Positions 9,515 to 24,839 are shown, numbered from the stretch's first letter. The stretch is 25,716 nucleotides of DNA from Didymodactylos carnosus (GCA_905250885.1 CAJNOQ010002196.1:1-25716); one strand, 5' to 3'. A program made the numbers and translations. Notes: generated by a model not told the origin, from the sequence alone.

Positions 9515-11628
9515 ATGCTGGCAAAATTTGCTCGTTTACCCTCCACGTCCTTATTCCGTCAATTTTCAACAAGCACTATCGTATTTCAACAATCTCATGC
9601 TGGTGCCTCATCAACTACACAGCAGTCAAGCGGCTCGGGTTCTGGAAAAGATCAACGTCAAGGACAACAGGGAGAGAAAAACGTCACTGATAAAGTGAAG
9701 GAGGGTGTGAAAGACGTTGTGCACAAAGCTAAAGATATATTAAGCGGGGACAGTGATGGAGGAGATCGAAGTGGTAGCGATAGTAAAAAAGGTAAGTAAA
9801 ACATGTTTTTTACTTGTATCTTATCGTATTAACGTTTAGATTATTCTTATCAAAGTATCGAACGAAAAAACTTTTCTTTTGCTAGTACATGATTAGGCTA
9901 AATTTTAGAAATTTTCTGAAACATATCACTCAATTAAAAAGTGTCTTTCTCATACGACATCATTGAAACTAATAAATAACGAGATCCTTCTTCGATTTAT
10001 TCTAGGTGGTAATGTAGTGAAAATGTCATCTGAACCAGCGTCGGCGTATTCGTCATATCCCGATTTTTCTCGGCGATTTGGTCCAACTGTTATTGATGGT
10101 GTTCGTGAAGGTATAGAGAATATTCAATGGCGTAAAGAATGGCAAGGAAAACGATTACTTCCACATGATCAATGGCCTGAACGTGATTTAGTTAATTATC
10201 CTCCGTATCATGTTAAAGATGCACCGTCGAAAGTTCGTTGGGGTTTCGTTCCAGACTCATGGTTTACATTTTTCTATGAGAAAACAGGTGTCACAGGACC
10301 CTATATATTCTTAACAGGTGTACTCATACATGGTTTTTCGAAAGAATGGATTGTTTTGTGGTATGATTTTAACGAATATTTAGCATTAGCAGTGGTCGCA
10401 GTTGTTCTCATGAAAAAGTATGTTTAGAAAAGGCACTTCAGTTCAACAGTGAGTAATATAAACGTCTTTGTTCTTTTTTTTTGTTTAGACTTGGTCCATT
10501 TTTAGCTGATTTCAGTTCATCTATAACACAAAAAGAGGTCGATATAATTGTGAAGGGTACTCAACAACAAAAAGCTCTAACCGGTTTGGCTATATCCATT
10601 TATGAACAACAAATTGAAAATGCAAAATCGATTGATCTAGCTACCGAAGCAAGAAAAGAAATTCTAAATATGCAATTAGAAATTATTTATAGAGAAAGAA
10701 TGAAACAGATGTATGATGGAGTGAAGCGACGACTAGGTGAGTGTTAAATTAGTGTGTTAAATCAATCAGTTAATCTACTGACTATTTTGGATATTGTTAA
10801 AGTATCTCATGAGACTGACGTCTTCTAGAAGATAATAGATGCATTCTCCACTCGGCGGGCAGTTTTATTACGTTACACATGTGTTTGATCTCTTTTGTTA
10901 AATCAATTATTGTAGTTTAATTTCACTTTTTATACCTTACATTGTCTGTTTAAACAAAAAACAAACAGTTTAAAAATAATCATTTTTCGATCTAATAGTA
11001 CGTGGACAAACGACATGGACTGCGTCAAAAAGTGATTTTTGGCCACTGAATTTGATTGGATCAAAAGTTCACAGAAATTCACTTTCAAGCTTTTAGCCAT
11101 AAATCCAAAAGGTCGATTGAATTCTTCCAGTCAATTCAGAGAAAAAAGCAAAACAGCGCCCTCTGTATGAGTTTTCTCAGAATTGACTGGAAGGATTCAA
11201 TCGACCTTTTGGATTTATGGCTAAAAGCTTGAAAGTGAATTTCTGTGAACTTTTGACTCAATCAAGTCAAGAAAATTATGATTGTTTTATACATGATTCA
11301 ATACAGTTTGATGAGCTGATTCCAAATATGTAATTTATTTCCACTAAAAATAATTAAGTACTTAGAAAAACAAAATTTCTTGAAGTATCAGGGTTAGGAG
11401 ATATCTTTTCGCGAAGTGTATGAAGAATCAAGAGAAAACCTTATTGCTTATATCATTTTAGACTATCAAATTGCATTACAAAATGCTCGTAAAGATTTTG
11501 AGCGTACAAATATGATTAATTGGATAACGAGTGAAGTACGAAAAGCCATAACACAAAAGCAAGAACAAGATATGGTACAACAATGTTTACAAGCATTAAA
11601 ACAAATGGCGACCAACACCCGACAATAA
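9515..11628 (+). CDS. ATP5PB: Mitochondrial ATP synthase subunit b (peripheral stalk)
   Basis: Subunit b anchors the F1 head to the Fo membrane sector in the inner mitochondrial membrane. Exons 9515-9791, 10006-10417, 10489-10736, 11417-11628; all phases match, 382 codons. The N-terminus (MLAKFARLPSTSLFRQF) is a basic, Ser/Arg-rich mitochondrial presequence. KVRWGFVPDSWFTFFYEKTG and VTGPYIFLTGV (about 170-200) are the diagnostic animal subunit b block. Two membrane segments follow (about 188-205 and 212-228), then LGPFLADF and a long charged helix with YRERMKQMYDGVKRRL and MINW near the C-terminus. The human precursor is 256 residues, so this one is longer: about 180 residues precede the first membrane segment, including Ser/Gly/Gln-rich sequence and a Lys/Asp/Val helix (residues about 60-75). 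The ATG at 9515 was chosen because it starts the presequence just after an acceptor-like site. Intron 3 (680 nt) contains a foldback element. Confidence 0.95.
11052..11265. mobile_element. Snap-back element in ATP5PB intron 3
   Basis: Two 94-nt arms (11052-11145 and 11172-11265) are complementary with only a handful of mismatches around a 26-nt loop that includes CAGCGCCCTCTG. Core words are CAAAAGTTCACAGAAATTC and TTGGATTTATGGCTAAAAGC. The RNA would fold into a nearly perfect 94-bp hairpin inside the intron. There is no coding capacity; it resembles a foldback MITE. High arm identity suggests recent insertion or ongoing arm homogenisation. Confidence 0.9.
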
Positions 11629-11783
11629 ACTCATTTTATTATCTTCTTCCCTTTCCTAGTGTGTGCGTTTTTGTCTCCGTAATTCTATTTTTTTTTCTAT
11701 TTTGTCACTATAAATTAGAACATATTATTTTAACTTTTTTCTCACTTTATATGAAGTTTAAAAATAGGCTGTGTTTTTTCCTA

Positions 11784-11789
11784 AATAAA
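11784..11789 (+). terminator. Candidate polyadenylation signal of ATP5PB
   Basis: AATAAA lies 156 nt after the ATP5PB stop codon and 309 nt before the WDR75 start. It is the closest canonical signal downstream of the gene. Confidence 0.55.
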
Positions 11790-12069
11790 ACAGTAGATTT
11801 ATCAAACAGATGATGTACACACGTCTATTTTTCTTCAAATTAAACTTGGAAATGTTCTTTCTGTGCTATATCATTTAGTCTTAAGGACAAATTACGAATA
11901 TGGTTGATTAAAATGTTATTGACTTGAAACGTTTCGATAAATTGCTTTATCTATCCTCGTCTCACTCTCGTTTAGAGAATTTTCATCCCTTATAAATCTT
12001 TGTTTTCAGTCAAAAATAGTAATAATCGGTCATAATAACATGTTTTCAATAGATTTTTTGTCCTATTCT

Positions 12070-12071
12070 AG
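12070..12071 (+). promoter_or_regulatory. Splice-acceptor-like site before the WDR75 start
   Basis: TTTTTTGTCCTATTCTAG ends at 12071, leaving a 26-nt leader before the ATG at 12098. With only 469 nt between the ATP5PB stop and this start, it is a candidate trans-splicing acceptor for a downstream operon gene. A 5' UTR intron is the alternative. Confidence 0.5.
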
Positions 12072-12097
12072 ATTTGTTGTGCATGTGATATTCCAAA

Positions 12098-15000
12098 ATG
12101 AAGAAGTTGAATGTTCGCCACTTTGGTGTTGGTAGCTTAATGAAATATGCACCATTATTTTCATTGGATACAAAGTATAGTTCAAAGCTCTTAATCTACT
12201 TCTTCCTATTCAAATTCTCCTTCTATCTTTAGATATGTGTTTACAATTGGTGATTCGTGTGTTCATATTTGGAGTATAAAAACTGGCGAATGCATTCGAC
12301 AAATAAATCAAGCAAAAGCAGATAATTCACCGATAGTGGGAATTTGCATTAATCCAACAAATAGATTGCAAGTATGTTAAACAAATACGGTATTGTACTC
12401 TATTTTTCATCTCATTTTAGTGAGACTATTATTTTGAACTGAAAGAAAAATGACTTAGATAACAATCAGTAAAAAGAAAATTTTATCTATCAAAATCTAT
12501 TGACATTTGACTTAGCAGAATTTGTTTTTCCGTTTAGTTGTGTATCGGTGAACAGAATGGATTAATTAACGTATGGGATTATGAAGATGGAATTTTAATT
12601 CATGTACGAATTTTGTACGTCTTACTTGTAACCTCAATAGAAATACCGTATTCATTTTAGACAATTCAATTCGATTTTCAAATATTAAACTTAGTTTCAA
12701 TTCAAAATAATTACATTTATCTCATTTGCAGAGATAAGAATGGTAAGAGTACAGGAACACAATGAAACGGAAGCTGATTGAATATAAAAGAAGATGATCA
12801 CGACCATACCACGTAACCCGATCGAAAACATCATTGCGACACGATTTTTGCTATTTTCTTGTCTTTATATCTTGCGAAGAGACGAATGTCCAAACCTTTC
12901 GATTTTCTCATTTTATGAAGAAAAGTGTGCTTAACATGGTTCTTGGTTATGAAGATTTCGATACTGCTGAAAATTTTTTTTGTTTTCAAACAAACTAAAT
13001 TCCCGTTTTGTTGATGTACCTCAATAACTAATAGCCATGGAGAGTTCTGTTATCTTCTTAAGCACACTTATTCCATAAAACGAGAAAATCGCAAGATTCG
13101 GACATTCTTCTGTTCGTCAGATCTAACGACAAGAAAAGAGTGAAAATAGTGTGTCACAATCATGTTTTCGACCGAATTACGTCAAATGGTCAATCGTTCA
13201 CCAAAACGATGTGAACGTTTAGTAGTTTCTTCTGATATATTAGTTGTACTGTATACAATCCCTTTTTTTCCAGTGAATATAAAAGTAATTATGTTTAACT
13301 ACTTGCTTCATTTTCTACTATTAGGTCATTCATTACGAATGTTAAAATCGATTCGTCCAACTCATACGACATCTATTGTACAAGATAAATTACCTTGTAT
13401 TCCAAAACATTTATCATTTGATTTAAAAGTAAGCAAAGTTCAGTTAATTTTTGTATGCAGATGTGTGTTTTGTTTAGTAACTTTTTTAATCTCCCCTCCG
13501 TTATGTTCTTTCTATTAAAAACCAATCTTTTTTCGTGCAGGGTGAATTATGTTCGTTTATCGATGATAATGGTACAATATTATATATTTTACAAATTAAA
13601 GCAAATAGTCAATCTTATTTAAAACAACATCATCTCAAAAAAGCTAATTTACAACTTCATAAAAAATTAACATGTTGTACGACACATCCAACTGAACAAT
13701 GTATCGCAACAGGGACGCAAAATGGACAAATTTGTTTATGGTCAGCATCACTACAATTACTCTCTTAATATTTTTGAAAAAAGTCCTATTCCTACTGTAT
13801 GAAACTTGACCGTTTTGTCACTCGGGACGACTATGTTTTTTCCTAAAGCACTTGTTTAAAACAACACTCTGTACAAATTAGATGATAAAACAAATAACAA
13901 TCTGTATTGAGACTTTTGACTGTATCCTGTTTAAAATAATGGGCGTTTACTATTTGTCTTTGTTTATTTATTTTAGGTATAATTTTTTAGATCGAGCTGA
14001 ACCAACAATAAGTTTTTTACACTGGCATTCATTACCTGTGATATGTTTAGCATTTTCACCTGAAGGTACTGTACATTCAATAAAACAATGACTGTGGCCA
14101 TTTTTTTTGAACAATTTTTGATTTGAAAATGCTTAGAGAGTAGTTCGCCATTCGTTATTTGTTGTTGATAACATAGTATCATCTTTTCGCCATTCGTCGG
14201 AGGAGACTTGATCACATTTTTTTTCTGAGACAAGAAAGTTTAAATTCTATTTCGAAAAGAGAATTCTTAAGAAAAGAACACTGGAAAATCCTTAAAAATC
14301 TCTGAAAATTCAAGTAAAAACATACTTGTTTTCTAAAAGTCCAGATAGTCTCGAGGGCCTCCTTCGAAATAAGAATCATCCGAACATTTCGTTTTTACAT
14401 TGTTGAATGAAGTTTTACATGAACAAAGGTTTGCTGAAACGAGTCAGAAAAAGAACGGTCATCTTACCTAATTCAAATTTTTAGCAGAATTTTTGTTCTG
14501 AAGACACTCGAGACTATCGGTACTTTTAGAAAACAAGTGTGTTTTTTACTTAAATTTTCCGAGATTTTTAAGGATTTCCAGCGTTCTTTTCTTAAAAATT
14601 CTGTTTTTGAAATAGATTTTTAAAGAAATTTAAAAAATGTAGTCAAGTCTCCTCCGACAAATGGCGAAAAACCGAACTACTCTGTAGGTATTTCAATCAA
14701 AAATTATTCAAAAAAATAGTCACGTCCTCAGAGAATAATAACAGTATGTATATATCTGGTATACTCTCCTACTTTAGGCTCCTATTTATTATCTGGCGGC
14801 CACGAGTGTGTATTAGTCAAATGGTTTTATCGTACATCTCAGACAACATTTCGTCCACGTTTAGGTGCACCATTATTGCATATTCAATGTTCACAAGATC
14901 AAACAACATATGCCATTACACACGAAGATAACTGTACGTATGATTAGATCTCTATTTTATTTTATTTCGAATATTCATTTTACTATACATAATTGAGTGA

Positions 15001-17847
15001 CATAAATTAACTATTAAAAAGTTTAAAACACGCATAAATGCAATATGGTATACTCTCTACGCTATCTTGTGTGTGAGATGAGTTGATATTTATTTTTAAA
15101 ATGATTCTCCTTTAATATTTTTAGCTCTACACATAATTGGTAGTAACTTTACAATTCAACAAACTATTGGTGGATTAAATAATTGTTTTTTATCAAAACA
15201 AAGTGACGTACAAGCCGGTAAGAAAAGAAAATTTCTTAACGTAAATATCCTACTATATGCCTCATTTTATCTTCTCTTTTATAGGTATTCACATATTTAA
15301 CCGTCAACATGCTCTAGTTATGAATGGAAAACCTGGTCATTTGCAATTTATATCAACAGATGATGGAAAATTGTTATATAATGTAAATGAAAAGCATTTT
15401 TGATGATTTTTTATTGAAACATTTTGTATTTTATAGTTAGAAAAGATAAATAAATTATTCAATTTTTTAAATTTTTTATTTGTAGTTAGATATTGTTGGT
15501 GAAAATTATGTATCTTCAAATGAGTACGATGAACAACCAATATTTACCGATGTTAAAAGAATGGTATTTGACTCTACAGGTATGTGAAATAGACTAGTCA
15601 AGAAAAAAATATAATCTGAGTTTTAAACAGCATTAAGAATAAAAATTAAAAATAATAATTTCATGTTTTTCTTAGAAACGTGGTTAACAACATTTGAAGA
15701 ATGTTTCATATCTCCAAACGAAAATAATAATGATTTATCAGTAGAAAGAAAATTAAGATTTTGGTTATTTAATCAAACAAATATGCAGTATGTATTTTAA
15801 AACTATCGTATTGTTGTACATTGTTCTTCTCTTCTTCTTTTTTTGTCTAGATTTCAATTGAATACATCTATTAGTTATCCTCATAGTCAAGATACAATCG
15901 CACAAATATTGTTTCATCCTACTCAACTAGAATTTATTTCAATTGGACATGATGGATTTTTTAAAATATGGAATTATATTGACGAAAATATCATTACAAG
16001 TAAGCTTTTTGATTTCTCACATTTGAAGTAAAACACAACAACAACGATTTATTTGTTTAAGAACGTGCTGCTCATTGGCGTTGTGTAAATGCTTACAGTC
16101 ATCGTTCTTATTCTGGTAATTCCTTATGTTATTCATTGGATGGTTCTTTATTAGCCTGTGGTTTTGATCATATATTAACTGTGTGGAATTCACCATCTAA
16201 AAACGAAGATTATGAGTTGTTAAATGTTTATTCTCATTTTGACTCGACAAATAAAATAAAATCTCTTCATTTTTCATTACTAAATCTATATAAAGATCAT
16301 ATTTTTGTGTGCCATGAGTCTTGTGTTAATATTTGGAATGTAACTAAACACGTATTTATTCAAACTTACAATTGGAATGTTCAAGCTATCACAATGGATC
16401 CAAAATCAAAATTTATTGCTATATTTGAAAAAAATTATCGTAAGTTGCTTAATTAATCAGTTTTCCGATGTGTACTACATTCTCAATATTATTAATTTTC
16501 ACATATAAACCTCGAACGTTTTCGATACAGATTTTAAGAAGAAGTCTTATCTTTTTGTTAGTAACTGTTTTTACTGATTACTAAGCATAGAGCAAGCACA
16601 TCTTTTCCATATACCAATTATTTTATTTTTTATGAAACATTTAACAGACTTATTCTAAAGATTCACTGCACAACGATTGCTCTGAAAGCGCGTTACTTAC
16701 TCCAATCGAATCGACTCGAACAAAAAAAGAAGGATAGTTTACACAACTGAATAGAGATTAATTATTTACTTACTGAAATGTCAATTTCTCAGTACCATCG
16801 CTTAGTTCAATATAAGACGAAGCGTTTTATTTTTGAGTATTACTCAGATGAGTGAAAATATGTTTTTACTGTTCCAAAAGTTTTTAGTGAGTAACTAATT
16901 GTTTTTTAAATAAGGCAGAAGATTTCTTCGTATTTGAAATCGTTGTCAACTTCTAATTTGTTCGTTTGTATTTGTTTAGTTCATTTTTTCTCATTTGATG
17001 GTAAAATTCAAACAAAAAAGAATCCATTGTTTAAACGAGTAACCGCATGTCGATACATTCCATATTCACAACAATCAACTTCTTCTTATCCACCTATTAA
17101 ACACTCAAAACTTGTCTTTTATATACCTGGACAGGTAATATTTAGCTCAAATTCACTTGTATGTTTTTAATTTTGTTTGATTTGTTGTTGTTGTTTTTCT
17201 AGGGCTTGAAATGTCTCGACGATCATTCGATAGATGAGAATGGTAAAAGTGCTTTAATAAAATCATCGTTAAATCAAGAAACAGCGTCAACTATCGCGGC
17301 AATTATACAAAATTCAAGAGGAGAAAAACGAGAAATAACAAAACTATTTTATCAAGGACAAATAACAAATGATAATGAACAAGTACGAAATAGAGATTTT
17401 ATTTACTTTTATTTTAAACAAAAAAAAAATAGAAATTAGATATTGATGTAAATATCGTCCCATTTATGATATTCATAGTATATTTTTTCTACTAAAGAGA
17501 AACATTTCATATTCTACAATCGTAGATCGTTTATAATATGGCCTATTTTTTGTTTACAAATAGTTGTTATCAACTCCAGCCTACTTGTTACCATCAATTG
17601 ATTTATATTGTACGGCCGCATTAAAAAGAATGCTTATACCAGTCCAAAAAACCCAACAACATGAAAAGTAAATATCTACATGCTAAATATAGAATGTAAA
17701 AGAAATTTATTATTAATTATTTGATATTTTTTTTGTTTTTTTAGAATGATTACCACGAGTGATGGAGAAGAAATTGAGAATGGCACTGATGATGATCATT
17801 TATCAACAATGTCCGTTGATGAGGATATCGAGCAATTAGAAACATGA
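12098..17847 (+). CDS. WDR75: WD-repeat protein 75 (SSU processome component UTP17)
   Basis: WDR75/Utp17 belongs to the t-UTP subcomplex, which loads on nascent pre-rRNA in the nucleolus for 18S rRNA maturation. Exons: 12098-12174, 12233-12371, 12538-12603, 12661-12742, 13325-13428, 13541-13740, 13977-14065, 14778-14933, 15125-15217, 15285-15382, 15486-15579, 15676-15787, 15851-15999, 16062-16439, 16980-17134, 17203-17382, 17564-17667, 17745-17847; phases all match, 792 codons (human 830). It forms a double WD40 propeller: NPTNRLQL with GLINVWDYEDGILI, HPTEQCIATG, FLHWHSLPVICLAFSPEG, LLSGGHECVLVKW, ALVMNGKPGHLQF (345-357), LFHP with HDGFFKIWNY, SLDGSLLACGFD. The C-terminal LLSTPAYLLPS (725-735) matches the conserved UTP17 tail helix; the end is acidic. 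Introns 4 and 7 carry foldback elements. The frame at 13162-13324 belongs to intron 4, not to the protein. Confidence 0.95.
12797..13195. mobile_element. Foldback element in WDR75 intron 4
   Basis: The arm at about 12797-12937 is the imperfect reverse complement of about 13055-13195. Shared words include CGAAAACAT, GAATGTCC, CGATTTTCTC, TTTTATG and AGTGTGCTTAA. The central unpaired region is about 115 nt. The element accounts for most of the 582-nt intron. Its right arm creates a spurious open frame from 13162 that reads into the true exon 5. There is no transposase. Confidence 0.82.
14088..14728. mobile_element. Long foldback element in WDR75 intron 7
   Basis: The left arm (about 14088-14358) is the imperfect complement of the right arm (about 14503-14728). 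Shared blocks include GTCGGAGGAGACTTGA, TTAAGAAAAGAAC, TCCTTAAAAATCTC, CTTGTTTTCTAAAAGT and GATAGTCTCGAG. The left arm carries about 40 extra nucleotides, and about 145 nt separate the arms. It fills nearly all of the 712-nt intron. It is non-coding; the minus-strand open frame at 13973-14233 is partly this arm. Confidence 0.85.
16440..16979 (+). other. WDR75 intron 14, no gene
   Basis: A 540-nt AT-rich intron joins TAT-C to TT-CAT in phase. I see no convincing long inverted repeat and no coding content in it. Confidence 0.6.
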
Positions 17848-18123
17848 AATAATTGTTTATTTCTTAGTTGTTTTTTCGTTATTTTTTTATTGTTATTATT
17901 GTTGTTAATTTGTACCGTTTTTTGGAAGAAAACAAAGAAAAACTAACACACACCTTTACATGAATAATATTTTTAAATTTTATCCTTCTTTTGATAATGA
18001 GTCATGTTGAGAGAAAATTTATCGTTCATACATACACAAACACATGTTAAGCCTTATAAGAATCAAATGATTGATACACTATTTTAGTAAGCATATTTAA
18101 ATTTTATTTTTATTGTAACGTAG

Positions 18124-18370
18124 CAGAGGTGGGCAATGGTTAGACTTGGATTTGAAGATCTTTTTATCAAGTTCGTTTGAAGTCCAAGAAGTTAAAATCT
18201 ATTACATTCAAACAATGGAATGAATATAAATAATTTGATATCAAATTTATGAATGTTTTTTTTGTCAAATATACATCTGATTTATTTACTCCTCATATGT
18301 GACAATGACGTAGTGTATAGTGCAGAAATTACTATGAAAAACCTTCGATTTGGGACTTGTCCACCTCGGG
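18124..18370. mobile_element. Eroded hAT-like MITE (tentative)
   Basis: The left end CAGAGGTGGGCAA resembles common hAT terminal repeats. The right end, read in reverse, is CCCGAGGTGGACAAG, sharing GAGGTGG and CAA. The size is about 247 nt with no coding capacity. A clean 8-bp target duplication was not found, so the ends or the family may be wrong. Confidence 0.4.
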
Positions 18371-18678
18371 TAAAAAAAATATGTGACTTCAGTTGTCGAT
18401 GGTCATGATGATGTATCATAATTAAATGACGATATTAAAACTAAATACATTTGTATGAATATGCATAAATTAGAAAGAAAATAAAGATAAAAATAATGGG
18501 TAACTATGAATGATAGTACGATACTCTTTTCAATTAATTAACTACGTGAGAAGAATATCCTTTTCTTCTTCATCTTTTTTTTTTTTGTCTTCTTGATTGA
18601 AAGATATATGTGTTTAATTTATTATCTTTCAAATTGTTATGTCTGTTGAAATAAGAATAGATGTATGTGATTTATTCT

Positions 18679-18698
18679 ACGTATATATATATATACGT
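18679..18698. repeat. 20-nt perfect TA palindrome
   Basis: ACGTATATATATATATACGT is self-complementary over its full length and probably arose from a TA simple repeat. It may form a cruciform; no function is assigned. Confidence 0.8.
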
Positions 18699-20370
18699 TA
18701 TGTTCACAATCAAATGGGTGTCATTTTTCTTTAGAAAATTTAGATTGATGTTAAAAATAAAATAGCTTCTCTTCCTATTGAAAAAACAAAAAAAGAAAAA
18801 AAAAAATGAAGTACAAAGTTCATTTGATTATTATTGGTAAGACTTTGACCTTTTTCCATTTATATAAATATCGAAAATATCGATATTAGGAAACATTTAC
18901 ACTTTGGTGGTATTTTGAATATGAGGAGTGACATACCGTCTCTTATCCTAAGGCGATTTCTCTTTTCTTACTTTTCACTTTTTACTCATTTTTAAAACAA
19001 AATTATTTTATTCTCATATATACATATAGTACATAGAGACTACTATACAGTAGACTACATCCCTATTTTTGTTTCTTTTTCGTATTTCTTTTTTCGTTCT
19101 CTTATATTATTCATAAAACACTCGAATGGATGATCATTCAATGTCATTCTCTATCAAAAGCAATCGAATAATTCCATGAATTTGAAGAAAAAAAATCACA
19201 CCCAATTCTTCAAATTAGAAAAAAAAATAACAAATGACTAGTAAAATAATGTATTATATATCATGACTTTAGTGTGATTAAAAAGAATCTCCTTCTCTTT
19301 CACTCGTGTTTTTCCTTTAAAACTGTCGTCGTGTCGTGTAGTATAACTGTTATACAATATGATTATTATGTTAACAATTTTTCTTGGCTTAATTAAAAGA
19401 CATTAATTAATTGATTTTAAATGAAATACTTAATTACACCTATATATTTCTAATATATTATTATTATTTTTTTTTTGTTTTGTTTTCAATATTTATCTAT
19501 AGTTAATTGAAAATATTTTTCTTTCGTCTATATATTATCAATTTTACCGTCACACACCTCATTGCTCATATATTGTCCTATTTCGTTTTTTCTTACTCAT
19601 ATGTAACACGTCGTTGTATACTTTATACATGAATATATAGATATATATATATATATATTTTCTCTCTCTTTTGTAAATAGATAGATGTATCAGGGAGAAC
19701 AACAGCTGAATATTATAAGATATATACGATATCATGTGTACAACAACAATAGTCAAAATAAACAATGAAATAATCGAAATATTACACTATTTTTATTCAT
19801 TCACTGTCACAAATGTTGTTCGTTCTTCTTTTTTTCTCCAATAATAATGTGCGGTTATGAAAAAAACATTATTTTTTCGAAACAAGAACATAAAATATGT
19901 TTATACACGGATAGACAGAAGAAGAAGAAAAGAAAAAAAAATTGATTCTAAAGTACAAATTTTAACTATTCTTAAAACGACTATAGTTTTATTTTTATTT
20001 TAGATAATATACTTCTATATATACTGCGTTTTTAATGGTGTAAAACGTAAAATATTTTGTTGTTTATTTATTAATCTCATTTTTAACATTGTATCCACTC
20101 ATACAAAAAGTTATTCAACGTAAAAAAGAAGAAAATTTGAAAAGTATGTTATATGAATTCTGTCATTTAGATTTTTATTCCTATATAATGAAAATATCGA
20201 TGAGATTGATCTTTTTTTTTCTTCTTCTGTATACTTTGATTCCTATTAGTCGTTTGATACTGAGATTTTGAGAGTGAAAGTCAAAAACTGCGCATATTGT
20301 AGATAAAACAATTGAGAGAGTAGCATCTTTTCTATTTAATCTCATTTTATTATGTTTATTTAATAACTAG

Positions 20371-20405
20371 TCGATCCCTAATGATCGGCTACCATTAGGG
20401 ATCGA
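20371..20405. repeat. Perfect 13-bp hairpin upstream of ACSL
   Basis: TCGATCCCTAATG (20371-20383) pairs exactly with CATTAGGGATCGA (20393-20405) across a 9-nt loop (ATCGGCTAC). It is far more GC-rich than its surroundings and lies 243 nt before the ACSL start codon. It could be a regulatory or structural element, or the end of a small mobile element. Confidence 0.8.
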
Positions 20406-20644
20406 TTTATAAATAAAATTGATTCAAAGTATAGTGTAGTTAGTACAAGAGGCGATAAAGTAAACATGAATGAATGTCATTAAGTTAAAATGATCCGAAC
20501 TCTTTGACAAAATATGACTCCATGTGTACCAAAACAAACACAAATTGTACTTTAAACTACAAATTTTTCTTAAAACTAACAGTTATATAGTATATTTAAT
20601 CTGTCATATCATTTAATTTATGGTTCTTTTTTGTTTTATTTTGT

Positions 20645-20646
20645 AG
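20645..20646 (+). promoter_or_regulatory. Splice-acceptor-like site abutting the ACSL start
   Basis: TTTTTGTTTTATTTTGTAG ends at 20646, just one nucleotide before the ATG at 20648. Such a tiny leader is typical when the 5' end is supplied by splicing, either a trans-spliced leader or a remote untranslated exon. It also supports the start chosen. Confidence 0.6.
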
Positions 20647-20647
20647 G

Positions 20648-24641
<3,994 letters not shown>

Positions 24642-24833
24642 AAATGATATAAAAAAATGTTTCTGTTTTGTGTTTACGAAATATTTTATATACTTTGTCT
24701 GTTTTACATAACTCTATTTCTCCATTAACGTTTCTTTTGCATTGCTATATAAAAATGTTTTTTGAATGTATTCTCATTGTACATACTGTATTTGTTAATG
24801 GATTTTATTACCATGTTTTTGTTTTTTCTTTAT

Positions 24834-24839
24834 AATAAA
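24834..24839 (+). terminator. Candidate polyadenylation signal of ACSL
   Basis: AATAAA lies about 190 nt after the ACSL stop codon in a T-rich stretch. Another AATAAA overlaps the stop codon itself (24637-24642) and is less likely to be used. Confidence 0.5.

Larger units (their letters stand above)
17848..20646. other. AT-rich intergenic region between WDR75 and ACSL
   Basis: There is no credible gene. It contains the WDR75 3' end (candidate AATAAA at 18480-18485, about 630 nt past the stop), an eroded hAT-like repeat, TA-rich simple repeats (around 18679-18698 and 19635-19660) and a strong hairpin at 20371-20405. Open frames of about 60 codons here are low-complexity and resemble nothing I know. 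The ACSL promoter or untranslated first exon should lie in its right part if the gene is cis-spliced. Confidence 0.55.

Noticed and set aside
13162-13324. Coding extension upstream of WDR75 exon 5
   Set aside because: An in-frame stop precedes it, its phase does not match exon 4, and it coincides with the right arm of a foldback element.
20089-20271. 60-codon hydrophobic frame upstream of ACSL
   Set aside because: It has a non-ATG start, low-complexity sequence and no family match. It could at most be untranslated sequence.
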